This document shows, piece by piece, positions 19,088 through 27,621 of a DNA stretch of 64,000 nt. The stretch spans positions 21,475 through 85,474 of the forward strand of contig WUAI01000009.1 in NCBI GenBank assembly GCA_009827225.1, in the 5' to 3' direction. The number at the start of each line of letters is the position of its first letter. Position 1 is the first letter of the stretch. A program made the position numbers and the translations under genes. Source of the DNA: Flavobacteriaceae bacterium (GTDB taxonomy: Bacteria > Bacteroidota > Bacteroidia > Flavobacteriales > Flavobacteriaceae). A model generated the notes under the pieces. The model was not told the origin of the DNA. It searched no databases and worked only from the letters and a program-made list of their open reading frames with translations.

Positions 19088-19594
19088 TTAAGGGTAGTAC
19101 TGTATACCCGTGATTTTATACTGGTTTCCTATTTTTCGAAATATGAGATCTCTGTTGGGTTCGGGTGAGTTGGGTTGTAAAAGGAATTCTGTTTGAACAA
19201 TTACATCGAAATATGATTCCCCATCGAAGAACTTTTCGGCTTCAAAACCCCGGTATCGATCTTTTTTGAATGCCTCTACTACATATTCGTTGAATATGGC
19301 ATTGTAAATCTGCTGAATTTGGTTTTTGGATTCGCAGCTTAAAGATTGTGATGGTTGATAAACATCGCCATAGGCATCTACAAAGGGAAGGTGGATATAG
19401 TCAATTACATTTTCCTTGTTTCCTTTTACTACTTCTGCTTTAATGGTATTCCAGAATGACTCGAATTCGATGGTTTGGGCGTATTCCGAATTTTGAACCA
19501 CCATATCAGATTTGCCCTCTTTCAAATCTTTGCATCCGAAGACAACGAAAATCGAAAGAGAGAAGGACACTATGTATTGAATTCTAACAGACAT
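19088..19594 (-). CDS. Hypothetical lipoprotein
   Basis: Lipobox SIFVVFGCKDLKEG; 13 nt upstream of the NlpC/P60 gene, same strand. Confidence 0.65.
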   Translation of the reverse strand: MSVRIQYIVSFSLSIFVVFGCKDLKEGKSDMVVQNSEYAQTIEFESFWNTIKAEVVKGNKENVIDYIHLPFVDAYGDVYQPSQSLSCESKNQIQQIYNAIFNEYVVEAFKKDRYRGFEAEKFFDGESYFDVIVQTEFLLQPNSPEPNRDLIFRKIGNQYKITGIQYYP

Positions 19595-19647
19595 AATAAT
19601 ACCCTATGATTATGATGTAAAACTAGAGGTACGCCATGCGCATGTCC

Positions 19648-19665
19648 ATACCCCTTAGCGGGTAT
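19648..19665. promoter_or_regulatory. Palindromic operator-like site
   Basis: ATACCC-CTTAGC-GGGTAT: perfect 6-bp arms, about 54 bp upstream of the minus-strand lipoprotein/NlpC genes. Confidence 0.45.
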
Positions 19666-19882
19666 TTTGTATGGATTGAATATTTTACCTAGTGTGAGTA
19701 GACTCCAGGGCTTGAAGTACTAGAGATAGAATTCGAATTTATTTATAAGGAATAATGATGTTTTAGAAGATAAGGGTACGAACCTTTTGTTGTAAAATCC
19801 TGTAAATAGTTGTATATTAGTAAGATAACTCCCCTTGTTGGAAACCGTTAGTTGTGTTTTCAACCGTAAATAACATCTTTTT

Positions 19883-20191
19883 ATGTCGAATACAGCAAAA
19901 GCAAAAGCCATTATGGTGGATCATTTCCACTCGGGCAATTATGAAAATATGAGCACCGCGGATTTGGTAAGTGTGCGCGATGAACTAGCCGATCTTTGGA
20001 TACAAATAGACCAGGTCGATATTCGTGTGGGTATGAGCCAGCAGGAAGTAAAGGATGCTTTGAGCGATCCTTTTATTGAAAACGATGGTACCTGGATGTA
20101 CCCATCAACGTTCGACCAGTATTACTACAGTATCGAATTTGATTCGGGGCTGGTAAAGGAAACGGATTTTGTAGCACTTAAAATATTCTGA
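19883..20191 (+). CDS. Small protein with BamE/SmpA-like motif
   Basis: RVGMSQQEVKDALSDPFIENDGTWMYPSTFDQYYYSIEFDSGLV resembles the BamE pattern GMtxxeVxxlLGxP...W.Y....F..g.V; no signal peptide. Confidence 0.55.
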   Translation: MSNTAKAKAIMVDHFHSGNYENMSTADLVSVRDELADLWIQIDQVDIRVGMSQQEVKDALSDPFIENDGTWMYPSTFDQYYYSIEFDSGLVKETDFVALKIF

Positions 20192-20192
20192 T

Positions 20193-20885
20193 ATGGCCTT
20201 TACCAACGAGACAGCGTTTATCAACGGACTGAAAACCACACCCGACCAGACCAAGGCCATTGAAGCTCTGTTCAATGATCCCGATTTTCTGAAGATTTGG
20301 AACTATTTAAAAAATTGTCAAAAGGTCATCGAACTGAAATCAATCCCCGGATACAAAATACGGGGTAAGGAACGATTTGGAGGCTATACAGCCGGAAGAA
20401 AGGGAACTTTTGTAGTGAATCCTACCAAACCCGAACACAGGGATAACCCTATGGAAATGGTAGATACCATTATACATGAGTGCATCCATGCAGTTTTGGA
20501 TGTCCAAAAAGACTGCGGGGATACCAACTATCCTTTTAGCAAAGAAATCACGGAAGTGTATGAGGACCCCAATATCAAAGGGACTCCCACCACTTCAAAG
20601 AAACATGTGGATCCTCGAGATAAAGACCATATGGACAAGCACTATGGAGATAGTGCCAGTAGTCCCAACGATGAGTACATCGATATCAATGATAAGGCGC
20701 AACAACTGATCATCAAGATTATTAGAAGGTTAATGAAACAGACAAAAGTGGGCAAGAAGACTCTCACTTTCGAAAATGAGGAAAAACGAAATCCGCCAAG
20801 CAAACCCGGTGGTTGCATATTGGTTCTTGCAACATTAGTGCTTTTGATCGGTAGCGTTATCTATTTTGCTATCCAAATGGTATAA
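20193..20885 (+). CDS. Hypothetical HExxH putative zinc metallopeptidase with C-terminal TM anchor
   Basis: DTIIHECIHAVLD (HExxH) and C-terminal GGCILVLATLVLLIGSVIYFAIQMV; 1 nt gap from the upstream gene. Confidence 0.6.
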   Translation: MAFTNETAFINGLKTTPDQTKAIEALFNDPDFLKIWNYLKNCQKVIELKSIPGYKIRGKERFGGYTAGRKGTFVVNPTKPEHRDNPMEMVDTIIHECIHAVLDVQKDCGDTNYPFSKEITEVYEDPNIKGTPTTSKKHVDPRDKDHMDKHYGDSASSPNDEYIDINDKAQQLIIKIIRRLMKQTKVGKKTLTFENEEKRNPPSKPGGCILVLATLVLLIGSVIYFAIQMV

Positions 20886-20894
20886 TTCTTCCGG

Positions 20895-21281
20895 TTAATA
20901 AATAGGAATGGGATTCATATGGTCGTCTACTGCAACGTAGGTGAAATAACCCGTGACCACACTGTCGCGTTTTTCGCTGTACATATCTTCCATAAAGATC
21001 TCTACCTTCACCACACAGCTGGTATTACCCACTTTCTCTACACGAGCCACCAGTTCTACAATTGTTCCCTGCGGAATCGGGGTGGTAAAGTCGATCTTTT
21101 CTGTGCTCACTGTAACCACTTTTTTTCTACTGAAACGGGTGGCGCAAATAAATGATGCTTCGTCCATCATGTGTAAGGTGGTGCCACCGAAAAGGGTGTC
21201 GTAGTGGTTGGTGGTATTAGGAAATACGGCTTTGAAAATCCGGGTTTCACTGTTATGAATCCTTTGTGTAAGATCAGACAT
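20895..21281 (-). CDS. Acyl-CoA thioesterase (hotdog fold)
   Basis: FPNTTNHYDTLFGGTTLHMMDEASFICATRFSRKKVVTVSTEKIDFTTPIPQG. Confidence 0.93.
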   Translation of the reverse strand: MSDLTQRIHNSETRIFKAVFPNTTNHYDTLFGGTTLHMMDEASFICATRFSRKKVVTVSTEKIDFTTPIPQGTIVELVARVEKVGNTSCVVKVEIFMEDMYSEKRDSVVTGYFTYVAVDDHMNPIPIY

Positions 21282-21378
21282 AGGGTTTTACTTTTATCTT
21301 ATCAAAATTATCAATGGAAGGCAACTTTCGTTTACGTTCACCCATCGTATTTTTGTATGGTAAATGTAATTCGAAAAA

Positions 21379-22014
21379 ATGGCTTCAGACATTATTGAAA
21401 AATTAAATTGGCGATACGCCACCAAAAAATTTGATTCGACCCGTAAACTTTCCGAAGAAAAAATACAAATTCTGAAAGATGCCTTCAATCTCACGGCGAC
21501 CTCCTATGGACTTCAGCCACTGAAGATGGTAGTTATACAGAATGAGGACCTTCAGCAGAAATTGGTGGCTGCCAGTATGGAGCAGCAGCAGGTGGCTCAA
21601 GCTTCTCATGTTTTGGTTTTATGTATTGAAGCTTCTTTGACTTCCTCATACATCAAGAACCATTTCAATAGGGTAGAGGACATTCGTAATACTCCCAGGG
21701 AAATTTTGGATCCTTTTGAAGAAAACCTGATCAGTTCATTTTCCTCGAAAGAGCAGGAAGACATTTCACTTTGGATGGCTAAACAAGCTTACATTGCTAT
21801 GGGTAACCTACTCACCGTTTGTGCGTATGAAGAAATCGATTCCTGCCCGATGGAAGGATTCGTTCCGGCCCAGTACGACGAAATTCTTGGTTTAACTGAA
21901 AAACGATTGCAATCGGTGCTGGTGCTGCCGGTAGGCTATCGTGCTGAAGACGATATGTTCTCGGAACTTAAAAAAGTTCGACGCGGTACTGAAGAGGTGA
22001 TTATCGAGATGTAG
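21379..22014 (+). CDS. Nitroreductase family NAD(P)H-dependent oxidoreductase
   Basis: LNWRYATKKFD...TSYGLQPLKMVVIQN...MAKQAYIAMGNLLTVCAYEEIDSCPMEGF. Confidence 0.93.
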   Translation: MASDIIEKLNWRYATKKFDSTRKLSEEKIQILKDAFNLTATSYGLQPLKMVVIQNEDLQQKLVAASMEQQQVAQASHVLVLCIEASLTSSYIKNHFNRVEDIRNTPREILDPFEENLISSFSSKEQEDISLWMAKQAYIAMGNLLTVCAYEEIDSCPMEGFVPAQYDEILGLTEKRLQSVLVLPVGYRAEDDMFSELKKVRRGTEEVIIEM

Positions 22015-22043
22015 GCTTTGGTGATTTTTGCTATTTTTAGTAC

Positions 22044-22625
22044 ATGATCACCCGTACCACACGCCGATTTCTAACCATTCTTATTACGGGGACCTTTACC
22101 ATTTGGTTCGACCGAAAATACCGGAAATACACGGTGATACCGTTACTCATACTAATTGTCGGGTTTCTTATCCCGCAGAATTTAATGTTACCTGTAAAGG
22201 GAGCCACGACCTCCGATTGGGACATCAATTCCTTTTGGGCCTATCCCTGGGGAACCTCCATAACACATAAAGGGATTGATATCTTTCAACGGAAGGGAGC
22301 CGAAGTGATTTCTGCCACTCACGGATGGGTAATTTATACACATGAAGGGGGTAAAGGAGGGAAGTCGGTGATGGTGCTGGGTCCAAAGTGGCGATTTCAT
22401 TATTATGCACATTTAGATGAAATAAAAGCCACTCCCTTTGTTCCGGTGAAGCAGGGAGCAGTAATTGGGACCGTTGGGGACACGGGTAATGCCAAAGGCA
22501 AACCACCGCATTTACATTATGCCATCACTTCACCTTTTCCTTATGTAAATCGATATGACAAAGAAGCAGTGCACGGTTGGAAGAAAATGTTCTATCTGAA
22601 TCCTGATAGTTATCTGCGGAAATAA
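22044..22625 (+). CDS. M23 family metallopeptidase
   Basis: ITHKGIDIFQRKGAEVISATHGWVIYTHEGGKGGKSVMVLGPKWRFHYYAHLDE...GNAKGKPPHLHYAI. Confidence 0.92.
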   Translation: MITRTTRRFLTILITGTFTIWFDRKYRKYTVIPLLILIVGFLIPQNLMLPVKGATTSDWDINSFWAYPWGTSITHKGIDIFQRKGAEVISATHGWVIYTHEGGKGGKSVMVLGPKWRFHYYAHLDEIKATPFVPVKQGAVIGTVGDTGNAKGKPPHLHYAITSPFPYVNRYDKEAVHGWKKMFYLNPDSYLRK

Positions 22626-22634
22626 TACGAAAGA

Positions 22635-23021
22635 TTATTCCACTTTCGTCATCACAAACTGGTAGAGATTGTCGTTACCGGGAATCTGAATTTCGATAGT
22701 AACATCAAGACCGTTAACTTCCAGAATAGAAACCAAAAACGGAATTTCTTCGTATCCCTTCGTAGCAGGATTGTTGGACTCTTCCAGAAGAAGTTCATAA
22801 TTGCAATCGTCGATCCACGTGATCTTGTATTTTGAAATATGCCCGCTGCCCTTGGTATATTCGGTCTGGTAATTGTCATCACGCTCGATCATTCCTTCAT
22901 AGCCCGATGCCTCATCGGATACCCGAAACTGGCCGGTCTTGAAATAATCACAATCGTGTTCCTGTGCGGAAAGCTGGGTAAAAAATAGAAGGGAGAAGAT
23001 CAGGAGTAAAGTTCGTTTCAT
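22635..23021 (-). CDS. Small secreted hypothetical protein
   Basis: Signal peptide MKRTLLLIFSLLFFTQLSAQ; compact 128-aa protein. Confidence 0.6.
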   Translation of the reverse strand: MKRTLLLIFSLLFFTQLSAQEHDCDYFKTGQFRVSDEASGYEGMIERDDNYQTEYTKGSGHISKYKITWIDDCNYELLLEESNNPATKGYEEIPFLVSILEVNGLDVTIEIQIPGNDNLYQFVMTKVE

Positions 23022-23092
23022 AGCACTTATTCTAAGATGGTTGTCGCAAGCTACGAATAATTCTTAAAGATTCGAATTCTGATTTATGGTCA

Positions 23093-23122
23093 TTGTTGTT
23101 CGCCGCGCAACGATTACCTTTG
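23093..23122 (+). promoter_or_regulatory. Candidate Bacteroidota promoter (TTG-N19-TACCTTTG)
   Basis: -33 TTG at 23093-23095 and -7 TACCTTTG at 23115-23122, upstream of the aminotransferase gene. Confidence 0.55.
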
Positions 23123-23157
23123 CAGCGCATCTAACTTTTATAAATCACAACTAGCAT

Positions 23158-24369
23158 ATGCCCGGATTTGAAGTATTTGGAGAAGAAGAAAGAAACGAAG
23201 TAAACGACGTTCTTGAAAATGGCGTTTTAATGCGTTATGGCTTTGATGGTATGCGCAATGGACACTGGAAAGCTAAAGAATTCGAGGCGGCCTTCGCCGA
23301 AAGAATGGACGTAGAGCATTGCCAGTTGGTGTCCAGCGGGACTTCAGCGCTTACCGTTGCGTTGGCTTCTGCAGGAGTGGGAGCCGGAGATGAGGTGATC
23401 ATGCCAACATTCACGTTCGTTGCAAGCTTCGAATCGATTATGATGCTGGGTGCTGTACCCGTATTGGTGGATATAGATGAAACCCTAACCCTCGATCCAG
23501 AAGCCGTAGAAAAGGCCATCACCGAAAGAACCAAATGCGTGATGCCGGTTCATATGTGTGGTTCCATGGCAAACCTCAAAGCGTTAAAGGCCATTTGTGA
23601 GAAACACGACTTGCTGCTTTTGGAGGATGCGTGTCAGGCGATTGGTGGAACTTTTGAAGGGAAACCTTTGGGAAGTTATGGTGACTTAGGGTGTTTTTCT
23701 TTTGATTTTGTAAAAACGATTACCTGCGGAGAAGGTGGAGCGGTGATCACGAACAACAAACAATACGCGGTCAATGCCGATCAATACCAGGATCACGGTC
23801 ACGACCATATAGGGAACGATCGGGGAGCGGAAACACATCCTACCCTGGGGTATAATTTCAGAATTTCTGAATTGAATGCGGCGGTGGGAATCGCGCAACT
23901 TCGAAAGATCGATGATATTTTGGCATTGCAGCGAAAGAATTACACGATTATGCGTGAAGCTCTTTCGGAAGTGGAAGGAGTTACCTTCCGAAGAGTGCCC
24001 GAAGGTGGAGTGGAAAACTATTCTTTTCTGAATTTCTATTTACCTACCGCTGAATTAACACAAAAAGCTCATAAGTCCTTAGGTGCTGAAGGAGTGGATG
24101 CTTGCTTCTACTGGTTTAACAATAACTGGCATTACATCCACGGTTGGGAGCACTTGAGGAATTTAAAGAGTTTGATGCCGTTACCTTCAGAAATTAAAAA
24201 CAGAATTCAGGATTTGAATTCAGCCGATTTCTCCAAAAGTGATGCCTGGATGAGTCGTACAATTTCTTCTTTGGTGAAAGTGGGGTGGACGGAAGCTCAG
24301 GTTCAGGAGAGAGCCGCCACCATGAAAAGGGTGATTTCAGAAATACTTAAAAAGGAATATACTCTGTAA
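23158..24369 (+). CDS. DegT/DnrJ/EryC1/StrS family aminotransferase
   Basis: SSGTSALTVALASAGVGAGDEVIMPTFTFVAS; EDACQAIGGTFEGKPLGSYGDLGCFSFDFVKTITCGEGGAV. Confidence 0.93.
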   Translation: MPGFEVFGEEERNEVNDVLENGVLMRYGFDGMRNGHWKAKEFEAAFAERMDVEHCQLVSSGTSALTVALASAGVGAGDEVIMPTFTFVASFESIMMLGAVPVLVDIDETLTLDPEAVEKAITERTKCVMPVHMCGSMANLKALKAICEKHDLLLLEDACQAIGGTFEGKPLGSYGDLGCFSFDFVKTITCGEGGAVITNNKQYAVNADQYQDHGHDHIGNDRGAETHPTLGYNFRISELNAAVGIAQLRKIDDILALQRKNYTIMREALSEVEGVTFRRVPEGGVENYSFLNFYLPTAELTQKAHKSLGAEGVDACFYWFNNNWHYIHGWEHLRNLKSLMPLPSEIKNRIQDLNSADFSKSDAWMSRTISSLVKVGWTEAQVQERAATMKRVISEILKKEYTL

Positions 24370-25510
24370 TTTCCAATCCGTAACCAATCATTCCTACACG
24401 CTTGGTTTGTTCATTGTTGGAAATAAGCCGGATCTTCGAAATTCCCAGGTCATGCAAGATCTGTGCTCCAATTCCGAAATCCTTAGCGTCCATTTCAATG
24501 CGAGGTGCTTTTGCAACGCTGGTTCCGGTCTGAGCTTCTTTTAATGCCGAAAGACGCTTCAGTAAGTTAAATGACTGACTTTGCTGATTGATAAACACCA
24601 CGGCCCCTTTACCTTGCGTATTTACAGCCTGGAACATATCGTCCAGTTTTTTGTCGGCATTGTTCGTAAGCGTACCCAGAATATCATTATTCACTAAGGT
24701 TGAATTGACGCGAACAGGCACAGGTTCATTTGCAGCCCACTCTCCTTTGGTCAACGCGATGTGTATCTGCTGATTCGTAGTTTGTTCGTAGGCGCGCAGT
24801 CGGTAGGAACCAAACTTGGTTTCGATCTGAAAATCTTCTTTTTTTTCAATCAACGAATCATGCTCCATTCGATACGCAACCAAATCTTCGATCGAAATTA
24901 ATTTCAAATCAAACTTTTTGGCTACTTCCAGTAATTGTGGCAATCGGGCCATGGTTCCGTCTTCATTTAGAATCTCAACCAAAATACCTGCGGGTTGCAA
25001 ACCTGCCAATCTTGCCAGGTCGATGGCGGCTTCGGTATGTCCGGTTCTTCGCAGAACTCCTCCTTCCTTAGCGCGCAATGGAAAAATATGTCCAGGTCGA
25101 CCGAGGTCCCCGGCCTTAGTTTCAGGATTCACCAGAGCTTTGATGGTTTTGGCACGATCATGGACCGAAATTCCCGTAGTACAGCCATGGCCTATGAGGT
25201 CCACAGAAACGGTAAACTGTGTATGATGTAATACCGTATTATTTTCTACCATCATCGTTAGGTCCAATTCTTTGCAACGCTCCTCAGTGATCGGTGCACA
25301 GATGAGTCCGCGCCCGTGAGTCGCCATGAAATTGATCATTTCAGGGGTAACCAATTCCGCGGCAGCGATAAAATCACCTTCATTTTCCCGATTTTCATCA
25401 TCCACGACAATAACGATCTTTCCATTTCGAATGTCTTTAATAGCTTCGGAGATGGTATTCAGTTGTGTTGTCTTCACGTTTTCAGTAGAAATCATATTAC
25501 GATATTTCAA
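24347..25510 (-). CDS. ribB: 3,4-dihydroxy-2-butanone-4-phosphate synthase fused to a degenerate GTP cyclohydrolase II-like domain
   Basis: DHBP synthase motifs [52 protein letters not shown]; the C-terminal RibA-like half lacks the zinc Cys motif. Confidence 0.93.
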   Translation of the reverse strand: MKYRNMISTENVKTTQLNTISEAIKDIRNGKIVIVVDDENRENEGDFIAAAELVTPEMINFMATHGRGLICAPITEERCKELDLTMMVENNTVLHHTQFTVSVDLIGHGCTTGISVHDRAKTIKALVNPETKAGDLGRPGHIFPLRAKEGGVLRRTGHTEAAIDLARLAGLQPAGILVEILNEDGTMARLPQLLEVAKKFDLKLISIEDLVAYRMEHDSLIEKKEDFQIETKFGSYRLRAYEQTTNQQIHIALTKGEWAANEPVPVRVNSTLVNNDILGTLTNNADKKLDDMFQAVNTQGKGAVVFINQQSQSFNLLKRLSALKEAQTGTSVAKAPRIEMDAKDFGIGAQILHDLGISKIRLISNNEQTKRVGMIGYGLEITEYIPF

Positions 25511-25535
25511 GGTACAAAGATACGCAATGAAAAGT

Positions 25536-26966
25536 TTATTTTGCTTTTTTAAATAGCCTTCCGATGCGCTGTAGAAAGGTGTCTATATCGATGATTCCCT
25601 GATCGGTTGTAGCACGATAAGTGAGCCAGATTCCGAGGGGAAGCATGATCACAGTACTTAGCCAGCTGGCGATAAACGGATGCATGGTACCATCTTCTGC
25701 GCTGTTCTTGGCGAATATGCCGATAAAATGATAGGTGAGGAACAGCAGGATCGCCACTACCATAGGCAATCCCATACCGCCTTTTCGGATGATAGCTCCC
25801 AGCGGGGCACCCACGAAGAATAAAATAATACAGGCAATTGCGAGAATGTATTTCTCGTGCAAAGCGATCTCGTGTTTGTTGAGGGCTTTTGTTTTACGCT
25901 GAAACTCCATCTTCTTGGCATTTAGTGTCTGAAGAGTTCCGCGAGTATTATCGATGGCTGTAGAAACGATTTGCAATTGCTGGCCCGACTTGAAATAATC
26001 CAGTAACTCGGCATACGTCGTGTCTCGCTTTTTCTTTGGCGGAACCGTATCCCTGATTTTTGTAATTCCGGCACGGTAATACATGTTTTCAGAAAACAGT
26101 TGAATATCCCGGCTGTAGCTTGTAGAGAGACGGTCGATCTCGGAAAATAGTTCGTTGATCTTATACATGTTGTGGTTGCTCAGGTCGTTTTCCTTGTCGA
26201 TGTCGGCATCGTTGAGCTCTGTAAGATCCAGGTTGATGGTATATCGTTCAAAATAACTCTTGGCAAAAGGCCGGTTACGTTGCTTCATGATATTCTTAAC
26301 CTGAACATCTTCATAATAATTCCCGTCTTTCAGAATCAGAGAAAGCGTATTGCTTCCTTTTTCGCTGGCCAATTCTCCCTCGTCGGCAATGGTTACCTTG
26401 GTGTTTTTACTTGGACTGTTGGGGTTTTTTTGATGGATCACAACCCCTCGTAAAAACTGCTCACGATCGCCGTATTTCTCTTCCACCTTTATGTTGAAAT
26501 TGTCCCCGATACTACTGAATTGCCCTTCCACGATTGCCATGGACGGACTCACCTGGGCGATATTCCGGCGAAGGTTCTGCCATTTATATTCGGAGTAGGG
26601 GATCACATTATTCGCAAAGAAGAAGGCAAGTACGGATAATCCCACAATAAAGAATGTCAGGCTTCGCATGGCTCTCTGTAAGGAGATCCCGGTCGATTTC
26701 ATAGCCGCGAATTCGTATTTCTCGGCAAAACTTCCGAAGACCATCAAAGAGGTTACCAGAATAGTGAGCGGCAAAACTAAGGGAATAAGTCGTGGTGAAA
26801 CGTACCAAAGGAATTTTAGTACGACCCATACATCCAGATCTTTTCCGGCTAGTTCAGAAATGTACAACCAGATGGTTTGAAGCACAAAAATGAACATTAA
26901 AATAATGAAGACGCTAAAAAACGTCTTCAGGTATGCTGTTAATATGTAACGGTCTAATATTTTCAA
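25536..26966 (-). CDS. LptF/LptG family permease (YjgP/YjgQ)
   Basis: MKILDRYILTAYLKTFFSVFIILMFIFVLQTIWLYISELAGKDL...GAPLGAIIRKGGMGLPMVVAILLF. Confidence 0.95.
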   Translation of the reverse strand: MKILDRYILTAYLKTFFSVFIILMFIFVLQTIWLYISELAGKDLDVWVVLKFLWYVSPRLIPLVLPLTILVTSLMVFGSFAEKYEFAAMKSTGISLQRAMRSLTFFIVGLSVLAFFFANNVIPYSEYKWQNLRRNIAQVSPSMAIVEGQFSSIGDNFNIKVEEKYGDREQFLRGVVIHQKNPNSPSKNTKVTIADEGELASEKGSNTLSLILKDGNYYEDVQVKNIMKQRNRPFAKSYFERYTINLDLTELNDADIDKENDLSNHNMYKINELFSEIDRLSTSYSRDIQLFSENMYYRAGITKIRDTVPPKKKRDTTYAELLDYFKSGQQLQIVSTAIDNTRGTLQTLNAKKMEFQRKTKALNKHEIALHEKYILAIACIILFFVGAPLGAIIRKGGMGLPMVVAILLFLTYHFIGIFAKNSAEDGTMHPFIASWLSTVIMLPLGIWLTYRATTDQGIIDIDTFLQRIGRLFKKAK

Positions 26967-26975
26967 ACGAAAGAA

Positions 26976-27620
26976 TTAATCCAACTCGTCAATGTAATAG
27001 CCTTCTTCCTCGTATTTTTCTTTGTCAAAGGTAAAAAGTGTTTTGGACAAAGGTTGATTGGTTTTAAAAGAATTAACAGTTAATGTATACTTGGTGCCCT
27101 GGGCATCGGTTTGAATCAATCTGTAGATATGCTTGGTTTGAACATCAATTCCAAGCAGTATATCCTTGATTTCCGCTTTGGAATCGATAGGCATTAATTT
27201 TACAAACTGTATTCTTCTCCCTTTTATCGTCTGAACAATATCCATTTTAGAAGTGTACCCTTTCTCATAGAAGGTAAGTAGTTTGGAAGGTGTGATCTCC
27301 TTGTCATCCTGAGCATTGTATTTGGATATAGTTACCTCTTCATCCTCCGGTACGATAGAATATATTTTCTTTCCGTCAAACATGCGGGTGGTTCCCAACA
27401 TATTCAAAACGTATTTGTCACCATGGATGGTCACATTACCTCTTGTGTCCTGGGTTACATTTTCCTTTTTGTTGTTCAGGTTCCATCGGAAATCGATCAC
27501 GATATTGTCGTATCCTTTTACTTTTTCCGAAACTTCATTCAATAGCGTTTTGGCGCTCTGAGCCTGTGCCAAATTCAGACTGCATAACGCTACGATCAGG
27601 ATTGCTGCTACTTTCTTCAT
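26976..27620 (-). CDS. lolA: Outer-membrane lipoprotein carrier protein LolA
   Basis: Signal peptide; KVKGYDNIVIDFRWNLNNKKENVTQDTRGNVTIHGDKYVLNMLGTTRMFDGKKIYSIVPEDEEV. Confidence 0.85.
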   Translation of the reverse strand: MKKVAAILIVALCSLNLAQAQSAKTLLNEVSEKVKGYDNIVIDFRWNLNNKKENVTQDTRGNVTIHGDKYVLNMLGTTRMFDGKKIYSIVPEDEEVTISKYNAQDDKEITPSKLLTFYEKGYTSKMDIVQTIKGRRIQFVKLMPIDSKAEIKDILLGIDVQTKHIYRLIQTDAQGTKYTLTVNSFKTNQPLSKTLFTFDKEKYEEEGYYIDELD

Positions 27621-27621
27621 C

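Noticed and set aside
23158-24369. Sugar biosynthesis/O-antigen island suggested by the DegT aminotransferase
   Set aside because: No glycosyltransferases or other nucleotide-sugar genes adjacent; neighbours are a small secreted protein and ribB.
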